Below, piece by piece: positions 8,040 to 18,151 of a stretch of 55,079 nucleotides of DNA (its first letter is position 1; each line of letters opens with the position of its first letter). The position numbers were made by a program, and so were the translations under genes. Source of the stretch: Catenulispora pinisilvae (GTDB lineage Bacteria; Actinomycetota; Actinomycetes; Streptomycetales; Catenulisporaceae); the NCBI RefSeq assembly GCF_015356865.1, contig NZ_JAAFZA010000049.1:1-55079 (forward strand). The letters run 5' to 3'. Under the pieces are notes generated by a model. The model was not told the DNA's origin. It ran no database searches and saw only the letters and a program-made list of their open reading frames with translations.

Positions 8040-11000
8040 GTGCGGGTCGAGCGCGACGAGGTAGAAGTGCCGTTCATCGAACAGCTCAAGGCAATGGGCT
8101 GGCAGCACATACCCGGCCCCGAGCTGGATCGGGACTCACTCGCCGATGTTCTGCTGAAGCGTCGAGTTGATGCGGCACTGCGCCGGATCAACACCCACAA
8201 TGGGGTCGCGTGGCTTGACGACGAGCGGATCGAGATGGCGATTCGCGACCTTGGGGAGATACAGGCGGGCGCGCTGCTCGAAGCGAACCAGACCGCGACG
8301 GCGCGGCTACTCGGCGGGATCACCGTGCCCGGTGACGCCACCATTCACGGCGGGGTCCGGGCGACGGTCTCGTTCATCGATTTCAACGCCGACCGTCTCG
8401 CCCTCAACGAGTTCATCGTCTCCGACCAGGTGCGTATCCGGCGATCGACGGGCGAGTTCGCGGTGCTGGACCTGGTGCTGTTCGTCAACGGCATCCCTCT
8501 CGTCGTCGTAGAGTGCAAGAGCCCGGACACCTTCGACGCCGTCAACACGGCGATTCGCGACCTTCGCGCCTACGCCGGCGTCCCGCTTCCTCCGCCGGAA
8601 GGGTTCGATCCGGACACCAAGGATCGGCTGGTAGGCGTAGGTCAGCTGTTCCACACGGTTCAACTGCTGGTCGCGACCTGCGGGGAGCAGGCCAAGCTCG
8701 GCACGATCACCAGCGACGAAGGTCACTTCGCGCCGTGGAGGTCCATCCTCCCTGAGTCCGAGGAAACGCTCCGTAGCGAGCTCCGCGCTGCGGGACTGCA
8801 GGACGGTGATCGGGCGCTCGATGAACTGACGGAACAGGAGAAGCTGGTCGGCGTCGTCCTGCGGCCAGCCCGGCTGCTGGACATCGTCCGGCACTTCGTG
8901 TTGTTCATGCCCGTCAACACAGCGGTCGACGGCGGCAAGATCATCAAGATCGTGTGCCGGCACCAGCAGTATCGAGCCGTTGTCAGTACCGTCGAGCGGT
9001 TGCGAACAGGATCCCCTCCGGCAACAAAAGACGACGCTGACGGCCGAGGCGGCGTGGTCTTCCATACCCAAGGCTCCGGTAAGAGCCTGACCATGACCTT
9101 CCTGGTTCGGGTCATGCGGTCGGACAGCGACCTGCAACGGTTCACCGTGCTCGTCGTCACCGATCGCAAGGACCTTCAGCGTCAGCTCTCACGCACGCTG
9201 CGGTTCAGCGGCGATGATGTTGTCACCGCTGACACCGGAGCTCAAGTGCAGGCGCTCGTCGCTCAGCAGCAATCACGCGTCGTGTTCGCGATGATCCAGA
9301 AGTACGGCAAGAAGGGGTCCGGTTTCCGGTTCAGCGGCGATGCAGCGCCGGCCAATGAGGACGAGGATCTCCTGAGCGAGGATCCCGAGCCCGATCCTCT
9401 CGAGGAGGAAACTCCAGCCCTTCAGGCAACAGACAACGGCCTCGTTCACAGCGACTCAGCCGACATCCTGGTCATCGTCGACGAGGCTCACCGGTCGCAC
9501 ACCGCGGCGCTGCACGCTTTCCTCACCGCGGCAGTGCCGAACGCGGCACGGATCGGCTTCACCGGCACTCCCATCGTCCGTTCGCGGACCAAGACGACGG
9601 TAGACATCTTCGGCCCCTATCTCGACCGTTATCGGATCGAGGAATCCGAGCGGGACGGCGCCACCGTTCGAATCCTGTATGAGGGGCGAACGGGTCCGGC
9701 CAACATCGTCGACCGGGCCGAGTTGGACGCCAAGCATGTCGCGATGGTGCACGAACAACCGACTGACAGCGACCGCGGCAGTCGGATGTCGATGTGGCCG
9801 ACGACGACGGACGTCACTGAGTCATCACCGCTGATCCGTGCCAAGGCGAGGGACATGCTCCGGCACTATGTGGCGACCGCGCTACAGGGCGCGTTCAAGG
9901 CCCAGGTCGCTGTGGCCAGCCGCGCAGCCGCAGTGAGCTATCGGCGGGCACTCAACGAGGCCCGCGACCAGCTGATCGCTGAGCTGTCCGACTTCGATCC
10001 GGCAACGGTCGACGGCGTTCCCGACGCCGATCTTGATCCGGAAGATCGCTTCCACAGAACAGCTCACCGGTTCCTGCCGATCCTTCAGACTATGGACTTC
10101 GTCCCCGTGATCTCAGGAGACAGCCGCAAGGAGACATCGTGGCGCGACTGGATCGACCCCAAGCGGCAGCAGGAGCACGTAGATCGGTTTCTTGAGCCCC
10201 TTCCGCAGTACCCGGTCGGCACCCCTTGGTCGGGTAGTTCAAGGACGACGAGCACAAGCGACAGCGTTCCGGCGAGCGGCACCGGTCCATGGAGCCAGAC
10301 CGCCCGACCTACGCAGCCAACCCAGCAGCCGCCGATCGCATTCCTGATCGTCAAGTCGATGCTGCTTACCGGATTCGACGCACCGATCGAGCAGGTTCTC
10401 TATATCGACCGCACCATGCGCGAGGCGGAACTACTCCAGGCGATTGCCCGAGTCAACCGGCCCGCGGCTGGCAAGACCGCCGGTTACGTCGTCGACTACG
10501 TCGGGCTTTTCGACGAGTTGCGGTCGGCAATGGAATCCTATGAAGACGAGGACGCGCAGGATCTGAGGGAGAATCTGATCCATGACTTCATCTCGGAGGC
10601 GGACGAACTCGCGGCATGGCACCGCGCTCTCCAGCTGTTCCTGGAGACGCGGGGTATAACGTCCCTCGACAGCCCCGGCGGTCTGCTCGTGGCGGTCTTG
10701 AGACTGTCCCAGCCTCGTGACCGCCTCGACTTCGACGACCTTGTGCACGAGTTCGCCACTCGCCTGGAGAACCTGCTGCCACGCCCCGAGGCGTTGGCCT
10801 ACGTCGACGACGCGAAGCAGTTCGCCCTGCTCCAGAAGCGCCTTCGGCGCCGCTACCGTGACGGGCTGCGCGGTGACTTCGACCTGCGCCGCTACGGACG
10901 TCGCGTCAGAGCTCTCATCGCTGACCACTTGGAGCTGCCAGAGATCAACCAGGTGATTCCGCCAGTGTCGATCTCCACCCTCGGGTTCTCAGAGCGGGCT

Positions 11001-11591
11001 GCGGCCGCTGGCGATCCGCAGAGCGTGGCCTCCGAGATGGCCAGCGCCCTCCGCTTCCACCTGGAGGACCGTGTCCGGTCCGCTGACGAGTTCCGGTTCC
11101 AGCGGATCTCGGACCGCCTGGAGGCAATCTTGCGTGAGCTTGACGGCCGTTGGGACGAGCAGATCGCGGCGATCAAGCCGCTCATCGAGGAGGCGATGCA
11201 GGGCCAAGACCCAGACCTGCCCGGCATGACTGCGCTGGAGCAGGCCGCCTATCGGATCATGGAGCAGAATCTCTCGAAGGACGCGATGCCCGCCGCCGCC
11301 CATCCTGACGGAGAGTGGTTCGAGGCGCTCCGCGAGATGGCGATCTTGGCCTGTGATGTTCTCGCTACCGAGATCGGTTCGGTCGCCTACCGCGGGTCGC
11401 ACGCTGACATCGACGACAGCGCACACGAGTTGTACAGCGGGCTGCTCATGCCATGGCGCCAGCTACACGGACCCGGCTTCAAGCTGGCGGACTACAAGCA
11501 GGCGATCGAACGCCTGTCGAAGTTCGGCCGTGAGAACGCAGACCAGTTCCGGGCCCGCAGCGCACGCATGGGTGGACAATCGGCTACATGA
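8040..11591 (+). CDS. hsdR: Type I restriction endonuclease subunit HsdR
   Basis: This is the motor and nuclease subunit (1183 residues) that translocates and cuts unmodified DNA. The GTG start has GGGGGAGG at 8027-8034. The N-terminal PD-(D/E)xK nuclease core shows D-LVLFVNGIPLVVVECKSP near residues 142-160. Walker A is HTQGSGKS near 342-349, the DEAH box is VIVDEAHRSH near 478-487, motif III is GFTGTP near 504, and the second RecA lobe has LLTGFDAPIEQVLYIDR. Residues about 720-765 form a Ser/Thr/Pro/Gln-rich insertion just before the second-lobe motif LIVKSMLLTGF, in continuous frame. The C-terminal helical domain binds HsdM. The gene follows hsdS by 19 bases and overlaps the metalloprotease gene by four bases. 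Confidence 0.95.
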   Translation: MRVERDEVEVPFIEQLKAMGWQHIPGPELDRDSLADVLLKRRVDAALRRINTHNGVAWLDDERIEMAIRDLGEIQAGALLEANQTATARLLGGITVPGDATIHGGVRATVSFIDFNADRLALNEFIVSDQVRIRRSTGEFAVLDLVLFVNGIPLVVVECKSPDTFDAVNTAIRDLRAYAGVPLPPPEGFDPDTKDRLVGVGQLFHTVQLLVATCGEQAKLGTITSDEGHFAPWRSILPESEETLRSELRAAGLQDGDRALDELTEQEKLVGVVLRPARLLDIVRHFVLFMPVNTAVDGGKIIKIVCRHQQYRAVVSTVERLRTGSPPATKDDADGRGGVVFHTQGSGKSLTMTFLVRVMRSDSDLQRFTVLVVTDRKDLQRQLSRTLRFSGDDVVTADTGAQVQALVAQQQSRVVFAMIQKYGKKGSGFRFSGDAAPANEDEDLLSEDPEPDPLEEETPALQATDNGLVHSDSADILVIVDEAHRSHTAALHAFLTAAVPNAARIGFTGTPIVRSRTKTTVDIFGPYLDRYRIEESERDGATVRILYEGRTGPANIVDRAELDAKHVAMVHEQPTDSDRGSRMSMWPTTTDVTESSPLIRAKARDMLRHYVATALQGAFKAQVAVASRAAAVSYRRALNEARDQLIAELSDFDPATVDGVPDADLDPEDRFHRTAHRFLPILQTMDFVPVISGDSRKETSWRDWIDPKRQQEHVDRFLEPLPQYPVGTPWSGSSRTTSTSDSVPASGTGPWSQTARPTQPTQQPPIAFLIVKSMLLTGFDAPIEQVLYIDRTMREAELLQAIARVNRPAAGKTAGYVVDYVGLFDELRSAMESYEDEDAQDLRENLIHDFISEADELAAWHRALQLFLETRGITSLDSPGGLLVAVLRLSQPRDRLDFDDLVHEFATRLENLLPRPEALAYVDDAKQFALLQKRLRRRYRDGLRGDFDLRRYGRRVRALIADHLELPEINQVIPPVSISTLGFSERAAAAGDPQSVASEMASALRFHLEDRVRSADEFRFQRISDRLEAILRELDGRWDEQIAAIKPLIEEAMQGQDPDLPGMTALEQAAYRIMEQNLSKDAMPAAAHPDGEWFEALREMAILACDVLATEIGSVAYRGSHADIDDSAHELYSGLLMPWRQLHGPGFKLADYKQAIERLSKFGRENADQFRARSARMGGQSAT

Positions 11592-12343
11592 CCAGCGCCA
11601 TCGTCTGCTCTGCGGAATGCGATACCCTCACGTTCCGCGTCCAAGGCCAGCACGTGCAAGTTCGCATCGGGGCCCGGCGCAGAATGGCGCTGAGCGTCGA
11701 GCACGACGGCACGCCTGTACTCCATCTCCCAGCCGTCCATGACCACGAGGAAGCTCGCCGGTTCCTGGACAGCCACGGCGACTGGATCGCGCGGAAGCAG
11801 AGCGATCGTGCTCGGCTGGCACTGTTGAAGCCGGCCAAGCAACTCCTTGACGGAGAGGGCTTTCTCGTCCTTGGCCGGAACCGCATGCTCCAACTCGTCG
11901 ACGACACCCGTCATCGCTCATCCGTGACCTTGACCGGCACGACAATCGAAATGCCCCGTGAACTGGCGGCAGACCAAGCGAAAGCCAGAGATGCTCTCAA
12001 GGCCATGTATCGTGCGGTCGGTCGTGAGTGGCTGCTCGAAGGCTTCCGTCCCTGGGCTGGAAGGCTGGGAATCGAGGAGCCTCCAATCTCCGTCAGAGAC
12101 CTCGGGGGACGGTGGGGATCATTTAGCAGAACGACGGGGGCGGTCACGCTCCACTGGGCCGCATTTCAACTTCCCGACCCACTGGTCGCATACGTGCTCA
12201 CTCACGAACTCACCCATGCGCTGGTGTCGCATCACGGGAAAGCGTTCTGGTCGACGCTTCGCGACGTACTGCCTGAGTGCGACTCGCACCGTCGTGAGCT
12301 GGATCTATTCGCGCGTCAGGCATGGCTCGGGGAGATCCATTGA
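11588..12343 (+). CDS. YgjP-like (M48/SprT-type) zinc metalloprotease
   Basis: The predicted protease has 251 residues; its ATG overlaps the hsdR stop as ATGA. The zinc motif is HELTH at residues 206-210 with a third ligand likely at H216 (SHHGKAFW), and the family signature RWGSFS lies at 175-180. These belong to the DUF45/YgjP group of minimal gluzincins, which is commonly the last gene of type I restriction operons. Its substrate is unknown; a role in proteolytic control of HsdR, as ClpXP does in enteric bacteria, is only a hypothesis suggested by position. No signal peptide or membrane segment is present, so it should act in the cytosol. Confidence 0.88.
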   Translation: MTSAIVCSAECDTLTFRVQGQHVQVRIGARRRMALSVEHDGTPVLHLPAVHDHEEARRFLDSHGDWIARKQSDRARLALLKPAKQLLDGEGFLVLGRNRMLQLVDDTRHRSSVTLTGTTIEMPRELAADQAKARDALKAMYRAVGREWLLEGFRPWAGRLGIEEPPISVRDLGGRWGSFSRTTGAVTLHWAAFQLPDPLVAYVLTHELTHALVSHHGKAFWSTLRDVLPECDSHRRELDLFARQAWLGEIH

Positions 12344-12446
12344 TCGACCTGAGCGCCGCGGCGAGGAGGCGCCGACTAGGCCCCGTGGGCCGGGTCGGGA
12401 TGCCTGTGGGGTTCAATAACTCGGCCGCAGGCTTTGATCTGGTCTT

Positions 12447-13570
<1,124 letters not shown>

Positions 13571-13589
13571 TTACGACCACTACACGCGC

Positions 13590-13822
13590 GAATCGTCGCC
13601 ACTGGCCCTGCCCAGGACGCCGGGATCGACCCGGACCGCGTCTCTTTCACCGTGACGCTGCGCGCCGCCCGGCTGACCATGATCGCTGCATCCGGGATTA
13701 TCAGGCACGCGAACAGCCAGTCGGTTGGCCGGATCCGAGCGGCCGTACTGCACCCGCGCGAACTCGGGCCACAGCGACGGCGCAGCAGGATCATGCCCCG
13801 GCGGGTCAAACGCGGACGATGA
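13590..13822 (+). pseudogene. IS4-type transposase C-terminal remnant
   Basis: The plus-strand frame reads GIDPDRVSFTVTLRAAR, then a helix with an AASGIIRHA-like segment, and ends LGPQRRRSRIMPRRVKRG before a TGA at 13820-13822. This is the characteristic C-terminal end of actinobacterial IS4-group transposases. No start codon or catalytic DDE residues are present upstream, where the IS481 remnant on the other strand begins, so this is a fragment. Confidence 0.7.
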
Positions 13823-13861
13823 GCGGTTCTTGGGCACTCCGAGAGCTCACACTTCGAGAGC

Positions 13862-14914
13862 TCAATAGTCTTTGTGCTCGTCTGCTTCGGCGTGGGAGAG
13901 CCGGGTTGAGCGGGCGAACTGGGTTGGAGTCTGCCCGTATCGAGCCTTGAAGACGCGGGCGAGGTGGCTGGCGTCGGTGAACTGCCAACGGGCGGCGATC
14001 TCGGAGACGCTGGGCGAGCCGCCGGTGGCCAGGTCGAGGCGGGCGCGTTCCAGGCGTCTGCGGCGGATGTACGCGGTGACCGACTCGTCGGTGTCGGCGA
14101 AGGCACGGTGCAGGGTACGGACCGAGACGTTGAGGTTCCGGGCCAGGACCGCGGGTGCGAGGTCGGGGCGGGTGAGGAGATCGTCGACGAGGTCTTTGGC
14201 GGCCTGGGCCAAGGCGGGGGCCAGCAGCGGCTCGTCTCCGTCGACGCCGCGGGCCAGGACGCCCTTGGCCAGCTCGACCAGGGCGGCGCGGGCGGTCTGG
14301 AGCCCTGCCGGGCTCAGGTCGTCCAGCGTCGCCTCGATCATGCGCGCGTGGGCCATGAGCAGGCGTACCTCGGCCGCGTCGGCCGCTCCCGTCACCACGC
14401 GCGAACCGATGTGCGGCCGCAGGTCCGCGGCCGGCAGGACGAAGACCTTCGCGGTGGTGCGCGGCCCGATCTCGAAACGCCATGAGCGGTCGTTGTTCCG
14501 CATGGCGAACCGGCCGGCGGGCACGGCCACCCCGGCCGCCGCGCTCTGCTGGTCCGGACGCTCGAACAGCCACTGACCACGCAGCACCACGTGCAGCACG
14601 ATCCGGTCCGTGTGGTGGTCGTAGGCGCCGCCTGTCCCGCCCGCCAGCGCGTCGCTGAACAGTTCCTCGATGATCGCGTCGTCGACCTTGGAGTGAGCGA
14701 TACGGGCACGGTAATCGTCGGTCCCGACCGGCCTGCACGGCGGCAGCGGGATCCCATCGGCGCCCGGAGAACCGCCGGCCCCGGACGCGTCGGCCTCGGC
14801 CAGCATCGGGCCCGGGATCGTGACGTCGAGGAGGTACCTGCGGCGCGGCCCGCCGGACGGATCGTCGTACCCTGCGCTCACCTGCTGCCCGCATTCGAAT
14901 CCTGGTGCCCGCAC
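13862..14914 (-). CDS. AraC family transcriptional regulator
   Basis: A regulator of up to 350 residues. The C-terminal 100 residues contain the double HTH of the AraC/XylS family: LARNLNVSVRTLHRAFAD near 258-275, then the second helix pair SVSEIAARWQFTDASHLARVFKARYGQTPTQFAR near 306-340. The N-terminal 200 residues resemble the AraC_binding_2 sensor domain (LHVVLRGQWLFERPD; FVLPAADLRPHIGSRV). The start is uncertain; the GTG at 14914 is the most upstream reasonable choice. The neighbouring START-like gene at 15099 is divergent, with 184 bases between, so it is a possible target. Confidence 0.88.
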   Translation of the reverse strand: MRAPGFECGQQVSAGYDDPSGGPRRRYLLDVTIPGPMLAEADASGAGGSPGADGIPLPPCRPVGTDDYRARIAHSKVDDAIIEELFSDALAGGTGGAYDHHTDRIVLHVVLRGQWLFERPDQQSAAAGVAVPAGRFAMRNNDRSWRFEIGPRTTAKVFVLPAADLRPHIGSRVVTGAADAAEVRLLMAHARMIEATLDDLSPAGLQTARAALVELAKGVLARGVDGDEPLLAPALAQAAKDLVDDLLTRPDLAPAVLARNLNVSVRTLHRAFADTDESVTAYIRRRRLERARLDLATGGSPSVSEIAARWQFTDASHLARVFKARYGQTPTQFARSTRLSHAEADEHKDY

Positions 14915-15098
14915 CGCGTGGCACGGATGTGCTGTGGATCTGGCACCGATGTGCTCGCCCGCGAGTGTACGGCGTTCCTAGTATTCGATGACGCACACGC
15001 CTCTTCGCGGCATCCGGGGCCGGCTCAAGGACTCCGGCTGACCACGAGGGAGGATTCGGCTCCATTGCTCGCAGCAGTAGACACGTTGAGGAACCGGC

Positions 15099-15539
15099 AT
15101 GGCTTTCGTGATTGACGACAGTGTGGATATCGACGCGCCCGCCGAGGTGGTGTGGCAGGTGCTCACCGACTTCGAGCGGTACGGCGAATGGAATTCGTTC
15201 TGCCTCGAATGCAGCACCACTCTCGAACCGGGGTCACCGATCGCCATGCGGGAGCGCCTGATGGGAAGGCGCGAGACAAGGCAGCGCGAGGTGATCCGCT
15301 CGCACACGCCGGGCGTGGAGTTCAGCCACACGATGAATCCGGCGCCCCTGGGCGCCCTGCGCAGCGTGCGCTCGCACACGGTGACCCCACTCGATGCCGG
15401 GCGCTGCCGTTATGGTTCGTATTTCGAGCTCGACGGCTGGCTGCATCCGGTCGTCGGCGGAATGCTCGGCTCGGCCTTCAGGCGCGGCTTCGGCTCGATG
15501 ACAGCCGGTCTGGCCCGTCGTGCCGAACAACTGACTTGA
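15099..15539 (+). CDS. SRPBCC (START-like) family protein
   Basis: A small protein (146 residues) with the typical start IDDSVDIDAPAEVVWQVLTDFERYGEWNSF of polyketide-cyclase/START-like lipid- or ligand-binding proteins, followed by repeated beta strands and a long C-terminal helix (GFGSMTAGLARRAEQLT). GAGGA precedes the ATG by 8 bases. There is no signal peptide, so it is cytosolic. The ligand cannot be told. It is divergent from the AraC regulator. Confidence 0.82.
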   Translation: MAFVIDDSVDIDAPAEVVWQVLTDFERYGEWNSFCLECSTTLEPGSPIAMRERLMGRRETRQREVIRSHTPGVEFSHTMNPAPLGALRSVRSHTVTPLDAGRCRYGSYFELDGWLHPVVGGMLGSAFRRGFGSMTAGLARRAEQLT

Positions 15540-15705
15540 GAGCCGGCGCGACGGGCGTCGCACGTGTCCGGGGCTGTGATGGTTACCGACCCGCGGCACA
15601 CCGGCAGCGTCGGCCGACAGCTGGGCGGCAATCTTCTCGCCGCTGATGCGCAACTTCGACCTGTTCCCGGCTCAGGGCAGTCCTTCTTCGAGCCGGGAGA
15701 TCGGG

Positions 15706-16234
15706 CTATCGAACCGTACACGGCTCCACCAAAGCGGCGATCATAGTCGAGGCGTGCCAGCGCTCGAACTCGTTGTGGTTCCAGCCGCGCTCTTCTACCA
15801 GGCGCCGGTAGTTCGTGGGCTGGATCTGGAGCCACAACATGTCGGCGGCCGCCTCACGCGTGATGTCCGGCCGCGGTGATCCGGTCGAGGCGACCGCGTC
15901 TACGATGCCTCGGGCGCAAGCCAGCAGTTCCTGCTGGCTTGATTCCAGTAGTCGCGCCAGTTCGGGGTCGGTCCGGCGACCTGTTCGAGGATGAGTCGCA
16001 GTGGTCCGAGCCGTTGCGAGATGGCCGCGGTGAAGGCGGCGAACTCCACCAGCAGCCGGTGTGCGTCGGGAATCGCCAGCAGTCGCTGGAACCCTTCGTC
16101 GTTGGCGGTGAGCCGACCCCCGGCGGTCGCCCGCTGACGGGCGGGCGCGAACAACTGGGCTTTGTTGCCGACGCCGAAGACGGCCGGGCGGGAGACGCCG
16201 GCGCGGGCGGCTATCTGCTCGATGGTGGCGCGCG
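15706..16234 (-). pseudogene. TetR family regulator, N-truncated and frameshifted
   Basis: Minus-strand coding resembles a TetR regulator from the HTH onward: RATIEQIAARAGVSRPAVF at about 16234-16175, then helices to DYWNQAS. There the frame breaks near 15943; one missing base (expected TGGGAA, found TGGAA) explains it. In the next frame the C-terminal domain continues as QELLACARGIVDAVAS...PTNYRRLVEERGW...STMIAALVE and stops at 15706-15708. The first helix and start codon are absent; the sequence runs directly into an SDR fragment on the opposite strand. Confidence 0.75.
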
Positions 16235-16665
16235 GCCGGTGCTGGCCGCCCGCCGGGCGGACCGGCTGGCCGCGCTCAGCGCGGAACTCGACGGCGCTCT
16301 GGCCGTGCCGACCGACGTGACCGACCCGGCGCAGCTGCAAGGCCTGGTCAAGGCCACCCTGGACCGGATTAGCGGATCGACGGGCTGGTCAACAACGTCG
16401 GCGTCAGCCTGCACACGCCGCTGGCCGACGTCGATCCGGCAGAAAATTCCGCGAGATCCTCGACGCCAATGTGGTCAGCCTCGTGGCCGTGACCCAGGCC
16501 GTGCTGCCGGCCATGCGCGAGCAGCGTTTCGGCCGGATCGTGAACATCAGCTCGGGCAGCGCCCGGATGGTCCTCGCCGGCGACGGCGCTTACGTGGCCA
16601 CGAAGTCAGCGGTGAACATGCTCAGCGCGGTGTTCCGTGCGGAGTTGGCCGCTGCCGTCCGCCGT
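16231..16665 (+). pseudogene. Short-chain dehydrogenase remnant
   Basis: Plus-strand pieces of a Rossmann-fold SDR lie in three frames: VLAARRADRLAALSAELDG...VPTDVTDPAQLQGLVKATLDR, then DGLVNNVGVSLHTPLADVDPAE (the NNVG motif), then REILDANVVSLVAVTQAVLPAM...GRIVNISSGSA...YVATKSAVNML with the catalytic Ser and Y-x-x-x-K. Frameshifts lie near 16370 and 16447. The N-terminal TGxxxGIG cofactor loop is missing because the fragment begins at the junction with the TetR remnant, and the C-terminal third is replaced after FRAELA. It is not expected to make a working enzyme. Confidence 0.8.
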
Positions 16666-16761
16666 CGTGATGCGGGGGAACATCGCGCATGTCCTCGGGA
16701 TGCAGCCGTGGGAACTGCGCGCGAAGGGCGAATGACGATCGCGGTGACGGGCCACGTCAAA

Positions 16762-16790
16762 GGTGGTCCGCTCCCGGGGAGCGGACCACC
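16762..16790 (-). terminator. Hairpin downstream of the S53 peptidase gene
   Basis: The arms GGTGGTCCGCTCC (16762-16774) and GGAGCGGACCACC (16778-16790) pair perfectly around a 3-base loop. The hairpin lies 30 bases beyond the stop of the minus-strand peptidase gene. There is no long U-tract, which is usual in high-GC actinomycetes. Confidence 0.75.
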
Positions 16791-16819
16791 GGAAACTCAG
16801 TGCTCTACCTCGCTCTACG

Positions 16820-18151
16820 TCAGAACGCGGACAACCCGTTCGGCGTGCCCCAGCCGGTGGGGCCGTCGTAGCCGGTGACGGCGTCGCACTGGTAGTCGCC
16901 GCCGCAGTCGAGGCTGACGATGTCGTTGCCGCCGACCACGTCGTTCAGGGTGCTGTGGTCGGTGTAGAAGGCGGAGGCGTTCGGGAACTTCTGTGGGTTG
17001 CCGGCCAGCCCGATCACGCCGGCGATGAAGGGCGAGGAGGCGCTGGTGCCGCCGATGATGGTCCAGCCGGTCTGGACGCCAGGCGGCAGGCCGTAGGAGT
17101 CCGTGAGGTACACGGCCGGGCCGGTGTCGGGGTCGGCGTCGGCTGCCACGTCGGCGACCATCCGGCCGGGGCAGTTGGGGTCGGTCTGCCAGGCCGGCTT
17201 GTCGATCCAGGCCGAGCAGCCGGCGCCGGCGTTCCGCCACGCCGTCTCCGACCAGCCGCGGGTGTTGGCGGCCTTGGTCAGCGAGGTGCCGCCGACCGAG
17301 ACCACGCTGGTGAATACCGCCGGGGCGGAGGCGATGCCGTAGCCGCCGTCGCCGCTGGAGGCGACGATCGCGACGCCGGGGTGGGTGTAGTCCGCGGCGT
17401 AGTCGGCGATGCCGTTGGTCTCGGTCGCGCCGTAGCTGTTGGACACCTCTGTGGCGCCGAGTGCGACGGCCTCGTTCACCGAGGCGCCCAGGTCGTCGGT
17501 CGAGGGGGTGTCGCCCTCGACGAGCAGGACGTGGCACTGCGGGCAGGCCGCCGACACCATGTCCAGGTCGAGTGCGATCTCCACGGCCCAGCCCTGGTCG
17601 GCCGGCAGCGGGGTGGCCGCCCCGTGCTCGTTGACCTTCTTGAAGCAGCCGTTGGCCGTGGTGCAGTCCGGCAGGCCGTAGGTGGTGCGGTAGACGGCCA
17701 GGTCGGCCTCGGCGTTCGGGTCGTCGCCGGCGTCCACGATCGCCACCGTCTGATTCGCCCCGCCGGTGGTCGGCAGGTTGTAAGCGGAGTGCAGGTCCGC
17801 CGGGCCGAGGCCGGCCGGGAGCGCGGTCGCGGCGGCGCCGAAACGCTTGGCCGCCGGACCCCGCACGCCGGTGCCACCGTGCACGTCGGTGCGCGCCTCG
17901 GCGAAGCAGCGGGCCTGGCCGGGCGAGGCATGCCCGCAGACGTTCGTGACGTTGCCCGACCGGTGGCCGTGGTTCGGGGACGCGCTGGTGCCGGTGCCCG
18001 TGCCGGTGCCGGCGTCAGCACCAGTCGCCGCTGTGACGGTCATAGCGGCCGTCAGCAACGAGGCGGCGGCGAACACGGTCGTCAGACGCAGGCTGCGCCG
18101 GGCGCCCGGTATCCGTCCTGCGGGGTTGGTCAGGTTCATCAGACTCCTCAT
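16820..18151 (-). CDS. Secreted S53 (sedolisin-like) serine-carboxyl peptidase
   Basis: An exported endopeptidase of 443 residues, or 439 if the second ATG at 18139 is used; that ATG is preceded by AGGAG, while the first overlaps the upstream stop as ATGA. A signal peptide (RRSLRLTTVFAAASLLTAAMTVTAA) is followed by a Gly/Thr-rich linker. The sedolisin catalytic residues are Glu191 and Asp195 (AVEIALDLDM), the oxyanion Asp268 (ASSGDGGYG) and Ser370 in GGTSASSP. The C-terminal GYDGPTGWGTPNG fits the calcium site. It lacks the roughly 180-residue prodomain of classical sedolisins. It is coupled to the large secreted gene upstream. Confidence 0.88.
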   Translation of the reverse strand: MRSLMNLTNPAGRIPGARRSLRLTTVFAAASLLTAAMTVTAATGADAGTGTGTGTSASPNHGHRSGNVTNVCGHASPGQARCFAEARTDVHGGTGVRGPAAKRFGAAATALPAGLGPADLHSAYNLPTTGGANQTVAIVDAGDDPNAEADLAVYRTTYGLPDCTTANGCFKKVNEHGAATPLPADQGWAVEIALDLDMVSAACPQCHVLLVEGDTPSTDDLGASVNEAVALGATEVSNSYGATETNGIADYAADYTHPGVAIVASSGDGGYGIASAPAVFTSVVSVGGTSLTKAANTRGWSETAWRNAGAGCSAWIDKPAWQTDPNCPGRMVADVAADADPDTGPAVYLTDSYGLPPGVQTGWTIIGGTSASSPFIAGVIGLAGNPQKFPNASAFYTDHSTLNDVVGGNDIVSLDCGGDYQCDAVTGYDGPTGWGTPNGLSAF

